DNA of 64,000 bases from Yanghanlia sp047501535 (GTDB lineage: Bacteria; Pseudomonadota; Gammaproteobacteria; Burkholderiales; Burkholderiaceae_B), in contig NZ_JAZDRJ010000015.1 in assembly GCF_047501535.1 (NCBI RefSeq), forward strand, positions 1 to 64,000. The letters run 5' to 3'. A model generated the notes under the pieces. It made no database searches. It was given only the letters and a program-made list of their open reading frames with translations, and was not told the origin of the DNA. The position numbers and the translations under genes were made by a program. This document shows positions 21,679-31,275 of this stretch, one piece after another (the stretch's first letter is position 1; every line of letters starts with the position of its first letter).

Positions 21679-24333
21679 ATGACCAGCCCCAATCTCTCCA
21701 ACCACACCCCCATGATGCAGCAGTATCTCCGCCTTAAAGCGGAGGCTGGAAACTATCTGCTGCTCTACCGCATGGGTGACTTCTATGAACTCTTCTATGA
21801 AGACGCAGAGCGCGGTGCGCGGCTGTTGAACTTGACGCTGGCCAAGCGCGGGATGTCGAATGGGGCGCCTGTGCCGATGGCAGGCGTACCGTTTCATTCC
21901 GTGGAAGGGTATCTCGCACGACTGGTTGCTATGGGCGAATCGGTGGCCATTTGCGAGCAAGTGGGCGACCCGGCCACCAGCAAGGGGCCGGTGGAACGCA
22001 AGATTGTGCGCATTGTCACCCCCGGCACGCTGACCGACGACGCCTTGCTGCCCAGCAAGGCCGACCGCATGATTGCCGCCGTGTGGGTGCAAGGTAAGGG
22101 GCGTAACGAACGCTGCGGGCTGGCCTGGATGAACCTGGCGAATGGCGAGTTCCGTGTGACGGAATGCACCCCCGATATGATGGAAACGGAGATACATCGG
22201 ATCGACCCGGCTGAACTGGTCTACCCTGAAAGCGCGCCGTCAACTGAAGCCACTCAGACGGCAGTCAGCCGCATTCCGGATTGGCATTTTGAAGCGGATG
22301 GCGCCCTGCATGTGCTGGAAACGCATTTCCAGGTAGATGGCCTGCAAAGCCTTGGGCTGGCCGACGTGCCGGTAGCGGCATGTGCTGCAGGCGCCTTGCT
22401 GCGTTATGTTAGCCGCACGCAAAGCCAGGCTTTAGAGCATATCCATAGCATCAAGGTCGATCATGGTGGCGAATACGTGGTGCTGGACCCCGTTTCACGC
22501 CGCAACCTGGAGCTGACCGACACCATTAATGGCGATGACGGCCCCACACTGTTTTCGGTGCTGGACCACTGCGCCACCCCGATGGGCAGCCGCCTGCTGC
22601 GTCGCTGGCTGCATCAGCCGTTGCGCAACACGCAGGCAGCACTTGAGCGCCAACACGTTATCGCATCCTTGCTTTCCCCTACCCCAATTGGCGGGCTGGA
22701 AGCCGAGGAGCCGTTAGACACCTTGCGTAACAGCCTGAAGCGCATGCCCGATCTCGAGCGTATTTCCACACGCTTGTGGCTACGCTCGGTGCGCCCGCGC
22801 GAATTGGCCAGCTTGCGCGACTGCTTGCAACAGATGCCCGATTTCATGCGCTTTCTGGCTGAACGCTATGCGGATGGCCCGGCGCTACAGGCTCTGCAGG
22901 CCCAGCTTGCCGTAGACCCTGCGGCGACACAGCTCCTGACCCGCGCTATTGCCGAAGAACCGGCCCTGCAGATTCGCGATGGCGGCGTGCTGGCAGACGG
23001 CTACGATACTGAACTGGATGAACTGCGGCGTTTGGCCACCGACAGTGGCGAGTTCCTCATGGAGCTTGAAGCCCGTGAACGCGAACGCAGCGGCATTCCC
23101 AATTTGCGGGTGGAATACAACCGGGTACATGGCTTCTTTATCGAGGTTTCCCGTGGGCAGGCGGATAAAGTGCCAGATGATTACCGCCGCCGCCAAACGC
23201 TGAAAAACTCTGAACGCTATATCACCCCGGAGCTCAAGGAATGGGAAGACAAAGTGCTGTCCGCCAAGGAACGCAGCCTGGCAAGGGAGAAATGGCTGTT
23301 CGAGCAACTGCTGGAAACGTTGATTGGATATGCGCCAGCACTGAGCGTGTGTGCCGCCGCCTTGGCGCAGATTGACGCCCTAGCCGCGCTCGCGCTGCAT
23401 GCCCGCGATAACGACTGGACGGCCCCCGAACTGACCGACACGCCCGAAATCCTGATTGAAGCGGGCCGCCACCCGGTAGTGGAACGCAGTATCGAGCGCT
23501 TCACCCCCAACGACTGCACGCTGAACAACACCCAGCGCATGTTGCTGATTACCGGGCCCAACATGGGGGGTAAATCGACCTATATGAGGCAGATTGCCTT
23601 AATCGTTCTGCTGGCCAGAATGGGCAGTTTTGTGCCGGCAGCTTCAGCCCGCATCGGCGACATAGACCGCATTTTCACCCGTATTGGTGCCGGGGATGAT
23701 CTGGCAGGCGGTAGGTCTACCTTCATGATGGAAATGACTGAAGCTGCTGGCATTCTTCACGCCAGCACATCCCACAGCCTGGTGCTGATGGATGAAATCG
23801 GTCGCGGCACCTCCACCTATGACGGCTTGGCGCTGGCCTGGGCCATCGCTCACCGCTTACTGAATCACAACCAGGCGTTCACGCTGTTTGCGACCCATTA
23901 TTTTGAGCTCACACGTCTGCCTTCCGAGGCGCCTACCGCTGTCAATGTTCATTTGGCAGCAGCCGAATCTGCCTCCGGCATTGTGTTTCTGCATGAAGTC
24001 CGCCCTGGCCCGGCCAGCCGCAGCTACGGCATCCAAGTTGCGCAACGCGCGGGGATTCCCGCCGCAGTGATCCGGCATGCAAGCCGCGAACTCTCGCGCC
24101 TGGAAGCCCTCGGCGTCGCCACCCCGCAACTGGATTTATTTGGTGCGGGGAACGCTGTTGACGAGCAGGCAGCAGCCGGCGTGACTCAGACCGCCACCGC
24201 GCTTTCTGACAGCGAGCGAGCCGAAATCGAAAGCGCTCTGACCTTGCGCGATAAACTGCGTGACATTGACCCCAACAGCCTGTCACCCCGCGACGCGCTC
24301 GATCTCCTTTACGCATTGCACGAAGAACTTTAA
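21679..24333 (+). CDS. mutS: DNA mismatch repair protein MutS
   Basis: Cytoplasmic mismatch-recognition ATPase, 884 residues, the usual length. The mismatch-binding Phe-x-Glu is in MGDFYELFYEDAE, and the ABC ATPase core has Walker A TGPNMGGKSTYMRQ, the signature region STFMMEMTEAA and Walker B LVLMDEIGRGTSTYDG. The C-terminal tetramer segment is present (SPRDALDLLYALHEEL). A TTG lies one codon before the ATG at 21679. I choose the ATG. The roxA gene follows after 2 bp. Confidence 0.97.
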   Translation: MTSPNLSNHTPMMQQYLRLKAEAGNYLLLYRMGDFYELFYEDAERGARLLNLTLAKRGMSNGAPVPMAGVPFHSVEGYLARLVAMGESVAICEQVGDPATSKGPVERKIVRIVTPGTLTDDALLPSKADRMIAAVWVQGKGRNERCGLAWMNLANGEFRVTECTPDMMETEIHRIDPAELVYPESAPSTEATQTAVSRIPDWHFEADGALHVLETHFQVDGLQSLGLADVPVAACAAGALLRYVSRTQSQALEHIHSIKVDHGGEYVVLDPVSRRNLELTDTINGDDGPTLFSVLDHCATPMGSRLLRRWLHQPLRNTQAALERQHVIASLLSPTPIGGLEAEEPLDTLRNSLKRMPDLERISTRLWLRSVRPRELASLRDCLQQMPDFMRFLAERYADGPALQALQAQLAVDPAATQLLTRAIAEEPALQIRDGGVLADGYDTELDELRRLATDSGEFLMELEARERERSGIPNLRVEYNRVHGFFIEVSRGQADKVPDDYRRRQTLKNSERYITPELKEWEDKVLSAKERSLAREKWLFEQLLETLIGYAPALSVCAAALAQIDALAALALHARDNDWTAPELTDTPEILIEAGRHPVVERSIERFTPNDCTLNNTQRMLLITGPNMGGKSTYMRQIALIVLLARMGSFVPAASARIGDIDRIFTRIGAGDDLAGGRSTFMMEMTEAAGILHASTSHSLVLMDEIGRGTSTYDGLALAWAIAHRLLNHNQAFTLFATHYFELTRLPSEAPTAVNVHLAAAESASGIVFLHEVRPGPASRSYGIQVAQRAGIPAAVIRHASRELSRLEALGVATPQLDLFGAGNAVDEQAAAGVTQTATALSDSERAEIESALTLRDKLRDIDPNSLSPRDALDLLYALHEEL

Positions 24334-24335
24334 TC

Positions 24336-25526
24336 ATGAATATTGATCAGCCCCTCACCTTGCTCGGCGGCATTTCGCCACAAGAGTTCATGAACCGCTA
24401 TTGGCAGAAACAGCCCCTGCTGATCCGTCAGGCCATTCCTGATTACAAACCGAATCTGCGCCCCGCAGATATTCGCAAGCTGGTGAAACGCGAGGAAGTA
24501 GAGTCCCGGCTGATCTGGCAGGAAGACGGGGTTTGGAATATGGATAAAGGCCCCTTCACCAAGCTGCCTTCCACACGTAAGCCCGGTTGGACGGTGCTGG
24601 CCCAAAGCGTAGACCTTCACGACGACGGCATGGCTGAACTAATGCGCCGGTTCCGCTTTATTTCGGATGCACGGCTGGATGATGTGATGATCAGCGTCGC
24701 CACCAAAGATGGAGGCGTTGGTCCTCATTTTGACAGTTACGATGTTTTCCTGCTGCAAGGTCACGGCACCCGGCGCTGGCGTATCAGCCAGCAAACCGAT
24801 CTTGAGCTCATACCGGGCTTACCATGCAAAATCCTGCAACGCTTCGAGGCTGAGCAAGAGTTCGTCCTGGAACCGGGTGACATGCTGTATCTACCCCCTC
24901 ATGTCGCTCATGATGGCATTGCAGAGACCCACGATTGCATGACCATTTCCATCGGTTTTCGTGCTCCTTCGCACGGCGCACTGGCCTATGGCATGCTGCA
25001 CGCCATGTCCGACCAGTTAATGGCCAATCTGGGCAACGATGACGGCGTTTATGCACGCCCTACCATTCCGGGCCCGGTACTGGACGACACTTACAAAGAC
25101 CCGGGCGCTAATGCCACCCGCACACCGGCAAAATTACCCAATGCATTGCTCGACACCACCATCGACGCCGTGCGCCAGCTTCCCCGAGGCCGCAAACAAG
25201 CCGCTCGCTTTCTCGGCCAATGGCTGACCGAACTGCCAGATAACGCATATTTCATTCCGGGTGACGACGTGCTGCCCGACCATGAACCCATGCCGGCCAT
25301 CGGCCGACTGGTGCTGGATCGTTGCACCCGCATGATGTATCGCGGCAAAGAACTCTATATCAACGGAGAAGTCGCCCCTGTCCAGGCCAGCAGCCGCATG
25401 CGGGCGCTGGCCGACGAGCGGGAACTGACCTGCTCAGCAAGTCTGCTGAAGAAGCTCAAACGCAGCGAAGAAGCCGCCTTGCGCGACTGGATTGCAGAAG
25501 GCTGGGTGCATTACCTGGAAGATTAA
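24336..25526 (+). CDS. roxA: ribosomal protein L16 arginine hydroxylase RoxA (YcfD-like, JmjC/cupin)
   Basis: 2-oxoglutarate- and iron-dependent oxygenase that hydroxylates an arginine of ribosomal protein L16. In the 396 residues the iron ligands are visible as His and Asp in VGPHFDSYDVFLLQ, and the distal His in LPPHVAHDG. The C-terminal part has the winged-helix dimer domain of the YcfD group. It sits 2 bp after mutS, so the two are co-translated. It ends in a strong bidirectional terminator. Confidence 0.9.
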   Translation: MNIDQPLTLLGGISPQEFMNRYWQKQPLLIRQAIPDYKPNLRPADIRKLVKREEVESRLIWQEDGVWNMDKGPFTKLPSTRKPGWTVLAQSVDLHDDGMAELMRRFRFISDARLDDVMISVATKDGGVGPHFDSYDVFLLQGHGTRRWRISQQTDLELIPGLPCKILQRFEAEQEFVLEPGDMLYLPPHVAHDGIAETHDCMTISIGFRAPSHGALAYGMLHAMSDQLMANLGNDDGVYARPTIPGPVLDDTYKDPGANATRTPAKLPNALLDTTIDAVRQLPRGRKQAARFLGQWLTELPDNAYFIPGDDVLPDHEPMPAIGRLVLDRCTRMMYRGKELYINGEVAPVQASSRMRALADERELTCSASLLKKLKRSEEAALRDWIAEGWVHYLED

Positions 25527-25531
25527 AAAAA

Positions 25532-25569
25532 ACCGGCCGGCCCACTATTTAGTGAACCGGCCGGTATTT
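25532..25569. terminator. bidirectional terminator between roxA and bamC
   Basis: ACCGGCCGG (25532-25540) pairs with CCGGCCGGT (25557-25565). Inner arms CACTA and TAGTG extend the stem. An A-run lies on the left side and ATTT on the right, so it can stop both convergent genes. Confidence 0.8.
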
Positions 25570-25604
25570 CGCTGCACCGCCGCCAGTGAAGGCGGAATAG
25601 CGGC

Positions 25605-26735
25605 TTAGTTGGACGTCATGTGTTCAATCAGCACAGAAAGGATGCGCTTAGCCGTATCATCTTCCTGCTTGACGCCGTTTTGATCCCTGACGGTTACGAT
25701 AGAATCGCTCCCCTGGCTCTGCACGTGAATGCGGTAGGGAACCGGCTCAGCGGTATTCTTCCCGCCAAACAGGCGCCCGAAGAAGTTCTGTTGCTCGATT
25801 TTTTCACCAAGATCGACATCGAGATAGCGGATATAGTAATCACCCGCTGAACGATCGCGATCTTCTACAGAGAAGCCTGCTGAATCGATGGCTACGCCCA
25901 CACGACGCCAGGCGCGGTCGAAAGATTCCGCCATCACCAGTGCGACCTGATCCGGCTGCGCTTCGACCGTGGGACGAAGATTGACTTTCTCCGCCTCAGC
26001 CACTCGCTCGGAGGCCGTCTCAACATCAGTACCAAGGAAAACCATAAGGCGGGCCAACATGGTGGCGTTCAGACCGGGATCTTCCTTACCATGAATCCAA
26101 CGCATGGCGGTATCTTCCATCGTTGGCTCTTCATACATATGTTGGTGGCTGATGTAGATTTCGCTCGTGTTTGAGTCGATACGTTCCAGCCGAGTGCGGA
26201 AGCGTTCCCTCTCGCCACTGTCGAATACCTGGTCGATCAGGGCCCCCAGCGCCGAACGGATCCAGCCTTCCGGAATCTTGGCGCGGTTTTCGGCCCAGTC
26301 GGTTTCAACCAGCCCGGTACGTGGGTTTTCGGTACGAATCGTGAAGCCCTGATCGGTCCAGAATTCCAGCAGCAAAGGGTAGATTTGCTCCGCAGGCCGG
26401 TTTACCACCAACCAACGCAGGTCGCCGTCGCGCTTGACCTGAATCCCTTCCTGTTGCGGCAGCACCTCTACCTGACCAATGGCAGGACGCTCACTCTGGG
26501 CAGCCGCGTATTGGGAAAAGGTGGTTACGCCTTCCGGCGCCGTATAACGGACGTCGCGATTCGCCTGAGTCAGATCAGGCGGAATGTTCAGCGGGTCGCC
26601 TGCTACCGTGCTTCGGTAATCGACAGACTCTTCAAGCCCGAGCGCCTGATTCAGCGATGAGCAGCCAGACAGCAGAAAAGCGCTCAGGCCGATCGCCGAC
26701 CCGATGCGGCATGTCTTCTTGAGGTAGGTGGTCAT
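25605..26735 (-). CDS. bamC: outer-membrane assembly lipoprotein BamC
   Basis: Accessory lipoprotein of the BAM complex that folds outer-membrane proteins. The 376-residue precursor has a lipoprotein signal with lipobox LLSGC. After it comes the unstructured BamD-binding segment containing DYRSTVAGDPLNIPPDLTQ. Two helix-grip domains follow (about 90-220 and 250-376). It lies 2 bp downstream of dapA. The dapA-bamC order is also found in E. coli. Confidence 0.93.
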   Translation of the reverse strand: MTTYLKKTCRIGSAIGLSAFLLSGCSSLNQALGLEESVDYRSTVAGDPLNIPPDLTQANRDVRYTAPEGVTTFSQYAAAQSERPAIGQVEVLPQQEGIQVKRDGDLRWLVVNRPAEQIYPLLLEFWTDQGFTIRTENPRTGLVETDWAENRAKIPEGWIRSALGALIDQVFDSGERERFRTRLERIDSNTSEIYISHQHMYEEPTMEDTAMRWIHGKEDPGLNATMLARLMVFLGTDVETASERVAEAEKVNLRPTVEAQPDQVALVMAESFDRAWRRVGVAIDSAGFSVEDRDRSAGDYYIRYLDVDLGEKIEQQNFFGRLFGGKNTAEPVPYRIHVQSQGSDSIVTVRDQNGVKQEDDTAKRILSVLIEHMTSN

Positions 26736-26737
26736 GT

Positions 26738-27634
26738 TCAGAGTAAGCCTGCTTCTTTCAGAGATGAGCGAACGAGCTCGTGATATTGGGCCGACAACGG
26801 CACCAGGGGTAGACGATAGCCAAGTTCTGTCAGGCCCATTTCAGCCACAGCCCATTTAACAGGAATGGGGTTCGCTTCAACAAACAGGACCTTGTTCAGT
26901 TGGGCCAGCCGCGCATTGAGTTCGCGCGTGCGAGGGACGTCGCCGGCAATGGCGGCAGCGCAGAGTTCGTGCATCAGGCGCGGCGCCACGTTGGCTGTGA
27001 CAGAAATATTGCCGTGCCCACCTAGCAGCATGAGTGCAGCAGCAGTGGGATCATCGCCACTGAGGACTTGGAAGCCGCTGGGGACATCGCGCAAGAGCAA
27101 AGCGCCACGGGCGATATCGCCGGTAGCATCTTTAATGCCAATAATGTTGGGGACTTCGGCCAGGCGCAAAACGGTTTCGTGCGAGAGATCGGCCACACAA
27201 CGGCCAGGCACGTTGTAGAGGATCATGGGCAGATCCACCGTTTCGACGATCTTTCGAAAATGCTGATACAGCCCTTCTTGTGTGGGGCGGTTGTAATACG
27301 GGACAACGGACAGACCAGCCTGAGCACCCACATTTTTAGCGTGTTGCGTCAGTTCAATCGCTTCGCTGGTGGAGTTGCCGCCCACCCCTGCCACCACAGG
27401 TATGCGGCCGGCGGCGTGTTCGACAGCTACGCGGATGATTTCGAAATGTTCTTCAAAATCGACAGTAGGGGATTCACCGGACGTGCCCACTACGACCAGA
27501 CCGTCTGTGCCTTCGGCAACATGCCAGTCTATAAGTTTTCGGAAGGCGTCGAGATCAAGGCTGCCATCGGGGTGCATGGGTGTAACAAGGGCCACCATGC
27601 TGCCCTGGAAAATCGAGGAATCCGTGCTTGCCAT
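26738..27634 (-). CDS. dapA: 4-hydroxy-tetrahydrodipicolinate synthase
   Basis: First committed enzyme of lysine and diaminopimelate synthesis, joining pyruvate and aspartate semialdehyde. The 298-residue TIM barrel has the substrate motif VGTSGESPTVDFEEH. The Tyr of the triad is in VVPYYNRPTQEGLYQHF, and the Schiff-base Lys in IIGIKDATGD. Length and motifs are complete. It is translated with bamC. Confidence 0.97.
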   Translation of the reverse strand: MASTDSSIFQGSMVALVTPMHPDGSLDLDAFRKLIDWHVAEGTDGLVVVGTSGESPTVDFEEHFEIIRVAVEHAAGRIPVVAGVGGNSTSEAIELTQHAKNVGAQAGLSVVPYYNRPTQEGLYQHFRKIVETVDLPMILYNVPGRCVADLSHETVLRLAEVPNIIGIKDATGDIARGALLLRDVPSGFQVLSGDDPTAAALMLLGGHGNISVTANVAPRLMHELCAAAIAGDVPRTRELNARLAQLNKVLFVEANPIPVKWAVAEMGLTELGYRLPLVPLSAQYHELVRSSLKEAGLL

Positions 27635-27716
27635 TTTTCAGTTGATCTCCGCTAACGCATCGGCCGCGCACAAAACACGCAGGCCGAACCTAACATGTAA
27701 GTTTACTCGTAAAGAC

Positions 27717-28367
27717 TCACAAAAACCATTTGATGATAGTCTGCCCGAAGAGCAGGAACGGAGTCAGAAAAAACCACAACATGCCGGTGACCATCAACAG
27801 GATGAGAATCAGTATGCCGTAGGGCTCAATGCGCGAATATTGATACGCCAGGCCGTTAGGCAAAATGCTGCAAACAATGCGCCCACCGTCCAGGGGCGGC
27901 AACGGCACCAGATTCAGCGCCATCAAAATCAGATTCACCTGCACGCCTGCGATCGCCATTCGCGCCCAGAAATCCGAGGCGGATGCACCGGCCTCTGCGA
28001 GCAGCCGCAGGCTAATCGCCCAGATAATGGCCATCACCAGATTAGAAGCCGGCCCGGCCAGCGCCACCCAGGCCATATCGCGCTTGGGGTTGCGTAAACG
28101 GCTCCAGTCGACGGGAACGGGCTTGGCCCAGCCAAACAGCAGGCCGCTGCCGCCCATCAGCTTGGTGGAAAACAGCAAAACCAACGGCACCACAATGGTG
28201 CCGATGGGGTCTACATGACGGATTGGGTTGAGGCTGATGCGACCGGCCTGCCAGGCGGTAGGGTCGCCAAACATACGCGCAACATAACCATGGGCGGCTT
28301 CATGCAGGGTAATACCGAAAAGCACGGGAAGCGCATAGACCGTGATCGTCTGGATAAGGTCGGACAT
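27717..28367 (-). CDS. site-2 protease family (M50) membrane protein
   Basis: Integral membrane metalloprotease homologue of 216 residues with about five membrane segments. The zinc motif His-Glu-x-x-His is in GITLHEAAHGYVARMF, and the third ligand region is NLVPLPPLDGGRI. This compact, PDZ-less form is widespread in bacteria, and its substrates are unknown. It sits 12 bp downstream of the yciO-type gene, so the two are probably one unit. Confidence 0.9.
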   Translation of the reverse strand: MSDLIQTITVYALPVLFGITLHEAAHGYVARMFGDPTAWQAGRISLNPIRHVDPIGTIVVPLVLLFSTKLMGGSGLLFGWAKPVPVDWSRLRNPKRDMAWVALAGPASNLVMAIIWAISLRLLAEAGASASDFWARMAIAGVQVNLILMALNLVPLPPLDGGRIVCSILPNGLAYQYSRIEPYGILILILLMVTGMLWFFLTPFLLFGQTIIKWFL

Positions 28368-28379
28368 CTGATTTATGGA

Positions 28380-29006
28380 TTAATCCAGCCCCACCGCAGA
28401 AAGATCACCCTGACCGCGGCGCAGCACTTCAGGCAGCGGGCCGGTGAGGTCAATAACGGTAGTCGGCGCTAATGAGCAAGGCCCGCCATCCACAACCGCA
28501 GCCAGTTGCCCACTGTAGCGTTCGAAGATTTCCTGTGCATCGTTAAGCGGCTGTTCGCCATCTTGCGGAATCAGCGTGGTAGAGACCAAAGGCGTACCCG
28601 CCGCTTCGATGAAATCGAGCGTGATGCGGTGGTCCGGCACCCGGATGCCTATGGTTTTACGTGACGGATGGGAAACCCGACGCGGCACTTCTTTGCTGGC
28701 TTCCAGGATAAAAGTGTAAGAACCCGGGGTGGCCAGCTTCAAAAAACGGTATTGACGATTATCGACGCGTGCAAAGTGACTGATCTCGCTCAGGTCGCGG
28801 CACAGCAGAGTAAGGTGGTGGCGTTCGTCCAGCCCGCGCAGCCTTCGCAAGGCATCTGCTGCAGACTTGTCATCCAGACGAGCGACAAGGGCGTAACTGG
28901 AATCTGTGGGGATGGCAACCAAGCCGCCTTCAGCGAGAAGCTGGCCAGCCTGATTGAGCAGCCGGGACTGGGGATTTTCTGGGTGAACGACAAAAAGTTG
29001 GGCCAT
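28380..29006 (-). CDS. YciO/Sua5-YrdC family protein
   Basis: A 208-residue YrdC-fold protein. The nucleotide-binding core reads GGLVAIPTDSSYALVARLDD, then RRLRGLDERHHLTLLCRDLS and PGSYTFILEASKEVPRR. The wording fits the YciO branch more than TsaC, so a tRNA threonylcarbamoyladenosine role should not be assumed. The M50 gene follows at 12 bp. Confidence 0.88.
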   Translation of the reverse strand: MAQLFVVHPENPQSRLLNQAGQLLAEGGLVAIPTDSSYALVARLDDKSAADALRRLRGLDERHHLTLLCRDLSEISHFARVDNRQYRFLKLATPGSYTFILEASKEVPRRVSHPSRKTIGIRVPDHRITLDFIEAAGTPLVSTTLIPQDGEQPLNDAQEIFERYSGQLAAVVDGGPCSLAPTTVIDLTGPLPEVLRRGQGDLSAVGLD

Positions 29007-29236
29007 TTAATTGTTTCCTAACATTCTTGTTGGTCAGTTTAAGGGCGCTCCGACACACAGGCAACGACTAATTTCGCCCTACGATACATCGCCCCGCGTA
29101 CGCGGGCAATCAGTCCATTCTGGGGGCTGATTGCCCCGGTTGGCAAACATTTTCTGTTTCATGCTAGAATTCATGTTCTTTCAGTGGTGCGGGTTCTTTA
29201 ACCAGCAAGAAATACAAATTTCACACTGGAAGCAGT

Positions 29237-29313
29237 GGTGACCGTAGCTCAGTTGGTAGAGTCCCGGATTGTGATTCCGGTTGTCGTGGGTTCGAGCCCC
29301 ATCGGTCACCCCA
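29237..29313 (+). tRNA. tRNA-His (anticodon GTG)
   Basis: Cloverleaf with an encoded extra 5' G (GGTGACCG) pairing to CGGTCAC, discriminator C and an encoded CCA. The anticodon loop is TTGTGAT, and the T arm is GTGGGTTCGAGCCCCAT. The extra G and C73 are the tRNA-His identity marks. This gene is the border of the restriction-modification island. Confidence 0.98.
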
Positions 29314-29340
29314 AAATTCTCTTGTTAAATCAAGCAATTA

Positions 29341-29363
29341 CGCCGCCGCCTTCAGCGGCGTTT
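29341..29363 (+). terminator. tRNA-His terminator
   Basis: CGCCGC (29341-29346), loop CTTCA, GCGGCG (29352-29357), then six T. A clear intrinsic terminator. Confidence 0.88.
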
Positions 29364-29464
29364 TTTGTTCCTGCTCCGAGTTTGACCAAAACTTGACCGT
29401 GTTTGCATGGGCAGCTAAGTAGTTAGAGGCCAGAGCGCATACATCTGAGCCACCTCATTCGACC

Positions 29465-29560
29465 TCAATCTTTCAGTTCTTTCAGAACCCCCAATGGCGT
29501 ACCAGCCAAATATGCCATGACACTCGAATGCGTCGCAGGCCATGCTGTCTGAAGTCGGAG
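29465..29560 (-). pseudogene. decayed tyrosine integrase fragment
   Basis: The minus strand ends in MAYLAGTPLGVLKELKD, matching the ...AGTPLxVLKELGGW segment after the catalytic Arg of phage and island integrases. The frame next to it reads DFRQH and later VSWH, matching HDLRHTWASWH. The two parts are in different frames, so a frameshift has broken the gene. Only about 30 codons remain. An integrase remnant beside a tRNA points to an old integrated island. Confidence 0.5.
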
Positions 29561-29571
29561 GCCCCCCGCCC

Positions 29572-29718
29572 CTACGGACACTCGGTAATACACCCTGAGA
29601 GTGTGTGTTTCTTCACCGCCTGCCAATCGCTCTCCTCCTGCTTGACGACAAACAGCTTGACGACCTCCACATGTTGCTTGATCACATCGACAGGATGGTC
29701 GGCCAATACATTGATCAT
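29572..29718 (-). CDS. small unknown frame in the island border
   Basis: A 48-residue frame from ATG 29718: MINVLADHPVDVIKQHVEVV, then KLFVVKQEESDWQAVKKHTL and SGCITECP. Its composition looks protein-like, but no family or ribosome site is evident. It may be a piece of a lost gene of the island. The rest of the 29.3-30.1 kb gap shows only scraps. Confidence 0.2.
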   Translation of the reverse strand: MINVLADHPVDVIKQHVEVVKLFVVKQEESDWQAVKKHTLSGCITECP

Positions 29719-30076
29719 CCCCTCGCGTACCGGTGACTACAGCCACTGTAGTGACATCACGAAGCCGCGACAGACCAATATGATTAATGAATCTACTAAT
29801 GACGTCCGGAGATTCCCAGCAAATCTGCACTGACTCGGTATATGGCAGCAACTTGCGGGCCGTACAGCATTAACCTCACCGCCATCTCCTATCAGCAGGT
29901 GGATTCGATAATGAAACTGGACTTGTGAGGCGCTTCGCCCAACACAAAATGCGAGTGGCTCGACAATGCCACGGAAGCTACGGACCGGCTGGCTGGCAAA
30001 GCCTCTTTGGTAAACTGTGTGTCTTGCTCACACGCGGAACGGCCGTGTGACATCGACTAGCTACGCTTGCTGTACC
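29719..30076. other. gap upstream of the methyltransferase, gene debris only
   Basis: No intact gene is seen. On the plus strand a short tail reading ISYQQVDSIMKLDL ends at a TGA near 29928, perhaps the end of a lost gene. Confidence 0.3.
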
Positions 30077-30094
30077 ACTATACAAATATACAGT
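30077..30094 (+). promoter_or_regulatory. imperfect palindrome upstream of the methyltransferase
   Basis: ACTATACAAATATACAGT is nearly symmetrical (ACTATA / TACAGT) and includes a TATACA -10-like box. It lies about 65 bp before the methyltransferase ATG. It could be a site for self-control of the restriction-modification genes. This is inference. Confidence 0.25.
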
Positions 30095-30156
30095 AGTATT
30101 AGCTGATGCCGATGCACAACTCCCAACGCGCCTTTTGATTTCCACGGTGGCCAAAA

Positions 30157-31275
30157 ATGACGAAATACAAACTAATCGACCTTTTTTGTGGTGCCGGAGG
30201 ACTTTCCGCCGGTTTCATCAAAGACCAATTCTGCGGTCGTTATGAAAGCGTTCTTGCGATAGACAACGACGCAGCTGCGGTCGCCACATATAACGCTAAT
30301 TTCGGTGATCGTTGTCTGCCTGTAAACATCGAAGACTGGTTGGCATCTCATGACGTACCACAAGCGGACGTTGTGATCGGCGGACCTCCCTGCCAAGGAT
30401 TCAGCCTTCTAAATAGGAAGAGAGAAGGAGATGCGCGACGGGCGTTATGGGAACCATACATGGACATCGTTATGCTCTCCGGCGCTACGGCATTTGTAAT
30501 GGAGAATGTCCCTGGCCTTCTAAAAAGTGAAGAATTCCTAGATATCCAACACCGAGCCACAAGCCTCGGTTTCCGACTTCTTGCTCCGGCGGTACTCAAT
30601 ATGGCCGACTACGGGGTGCCTCAAACCCGTCGAAGGGCCATTATAGTTGGGATAAAAGAATCAGCGTTCGAGCTCCGCCCTCAGGAATTTCCGCCGCAAC
30701 CCACGCATCAAGCTCCGGGCGTGACAGGGCATCTTCCCCCGTGGCGTACGGTGAAAGAGTTTATCGGCGACCTTAAGCCCCCCAAGGGTACCCAAATCCG
30801 CGACGAAGCTCCTCCGTATAACTTACATTTTGGACGTACCCCTACAGAGACCAGCTTACAGCGCTATGCGGCTGTACCCCCAGGCGGCAACAGATTCGAT
30901 TTACAAAAAAATCGGCCGGACATCACTCCTGCATGCTGGTTGAATAAAAAGTCCGGCGGAACTGATCTATTTGGAAGGCTCTGGTGGGACCGGCCATCAG
31001 TTACAATTCGCACTGAGTTTTTCAAACCGGAGAAGGGTCGTTACCTCCACCCAGATCAGGATCGGCCCATCACCCACCGGGAGGCGGCGAGACTGATGAC
31101 ATTCCCAGATAGTTTTGTCTTTAAGGGATCCAAGATCGAGATCGCCCGCCAGATTGGCAATGCTGTGCCCCCCGCTTTCGCTGCCGTAATTGCAAGGTTT
31201 GTGTGTAGGTTGCTGGATCAACGGAAACAATATGGCGAGACGACCGAGCAGGAAGAATCCAGAGCAGTTGCGTAA
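30157..31275 (+). CDS. DNA (cytosine-5) methyltransferase of a type II restriction-modification system
   Basis: SAM-dependent m5C methyltransferase of 372 residues with all key motifs in order: motif I DLFCGAGGLSAGF, motif IV GGPPCQGFS with catalytic Cys79, motif VI ENVPG, motif VIII QTRRRAI, motif IX REAARLMTFPDSF and motif X QIGNAVPP. The variable target-recognition region lies at about 200-290, so the recognised site cannot be told. It overlaps the HNH gene by 44 bp, and vsr follows. It should protect host DNA from that nuclease. Confidence 0.95.
   Translation: MTKYKLIDLFCGAGGLSAGFIKDQFCGRYESVLAIDNDAAAVATYNANFGDRCLPVNIEDWLASHDVPQADVVIGGPPCQGFSLLNRKREGDARRALWEPYMDIVMLSGATAFVMENVPGLLKSEEFLDIQHRATSLGFRLLAPAVLNMADYGVPQTRRRAIIVGIKESAFELRPQEFPPQPTHQAPGVTGHLPPWRTVKEFIGDLKPPKGTQIRDEAPPYNLHFGRTPTETSLQRYAAVPPGGNRFDLQKNRPDITPACWLNKKSGGTDLFGRLWWDRPSVTIRTEFFKPEKGRYLHPDQDRPITHREAARLMTFPDSFVFKGSKIEIARQIGNAVPPAFAAVIARFVCRLLDQRKQYGETTEQEESRAVA

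Noticed and set aside
21181..22197. 338-codon minus-strand frame over mutS
   Set aside because: It is antisense to mutS, with a composition that follows the mutS codons.
27369..28097. 242-codon plus-strand frame over dapA and the M50 gene
   Set aside because: It spans two real genes on the other strand and has no recognisable domain.
28380..29006. Assignment as TsaC/TsaC2 tRNA threonylcarbamoyl-AMP synthase
   Set aside because: The sequence reads more like the YciO branch. The activity cannot be assumed.
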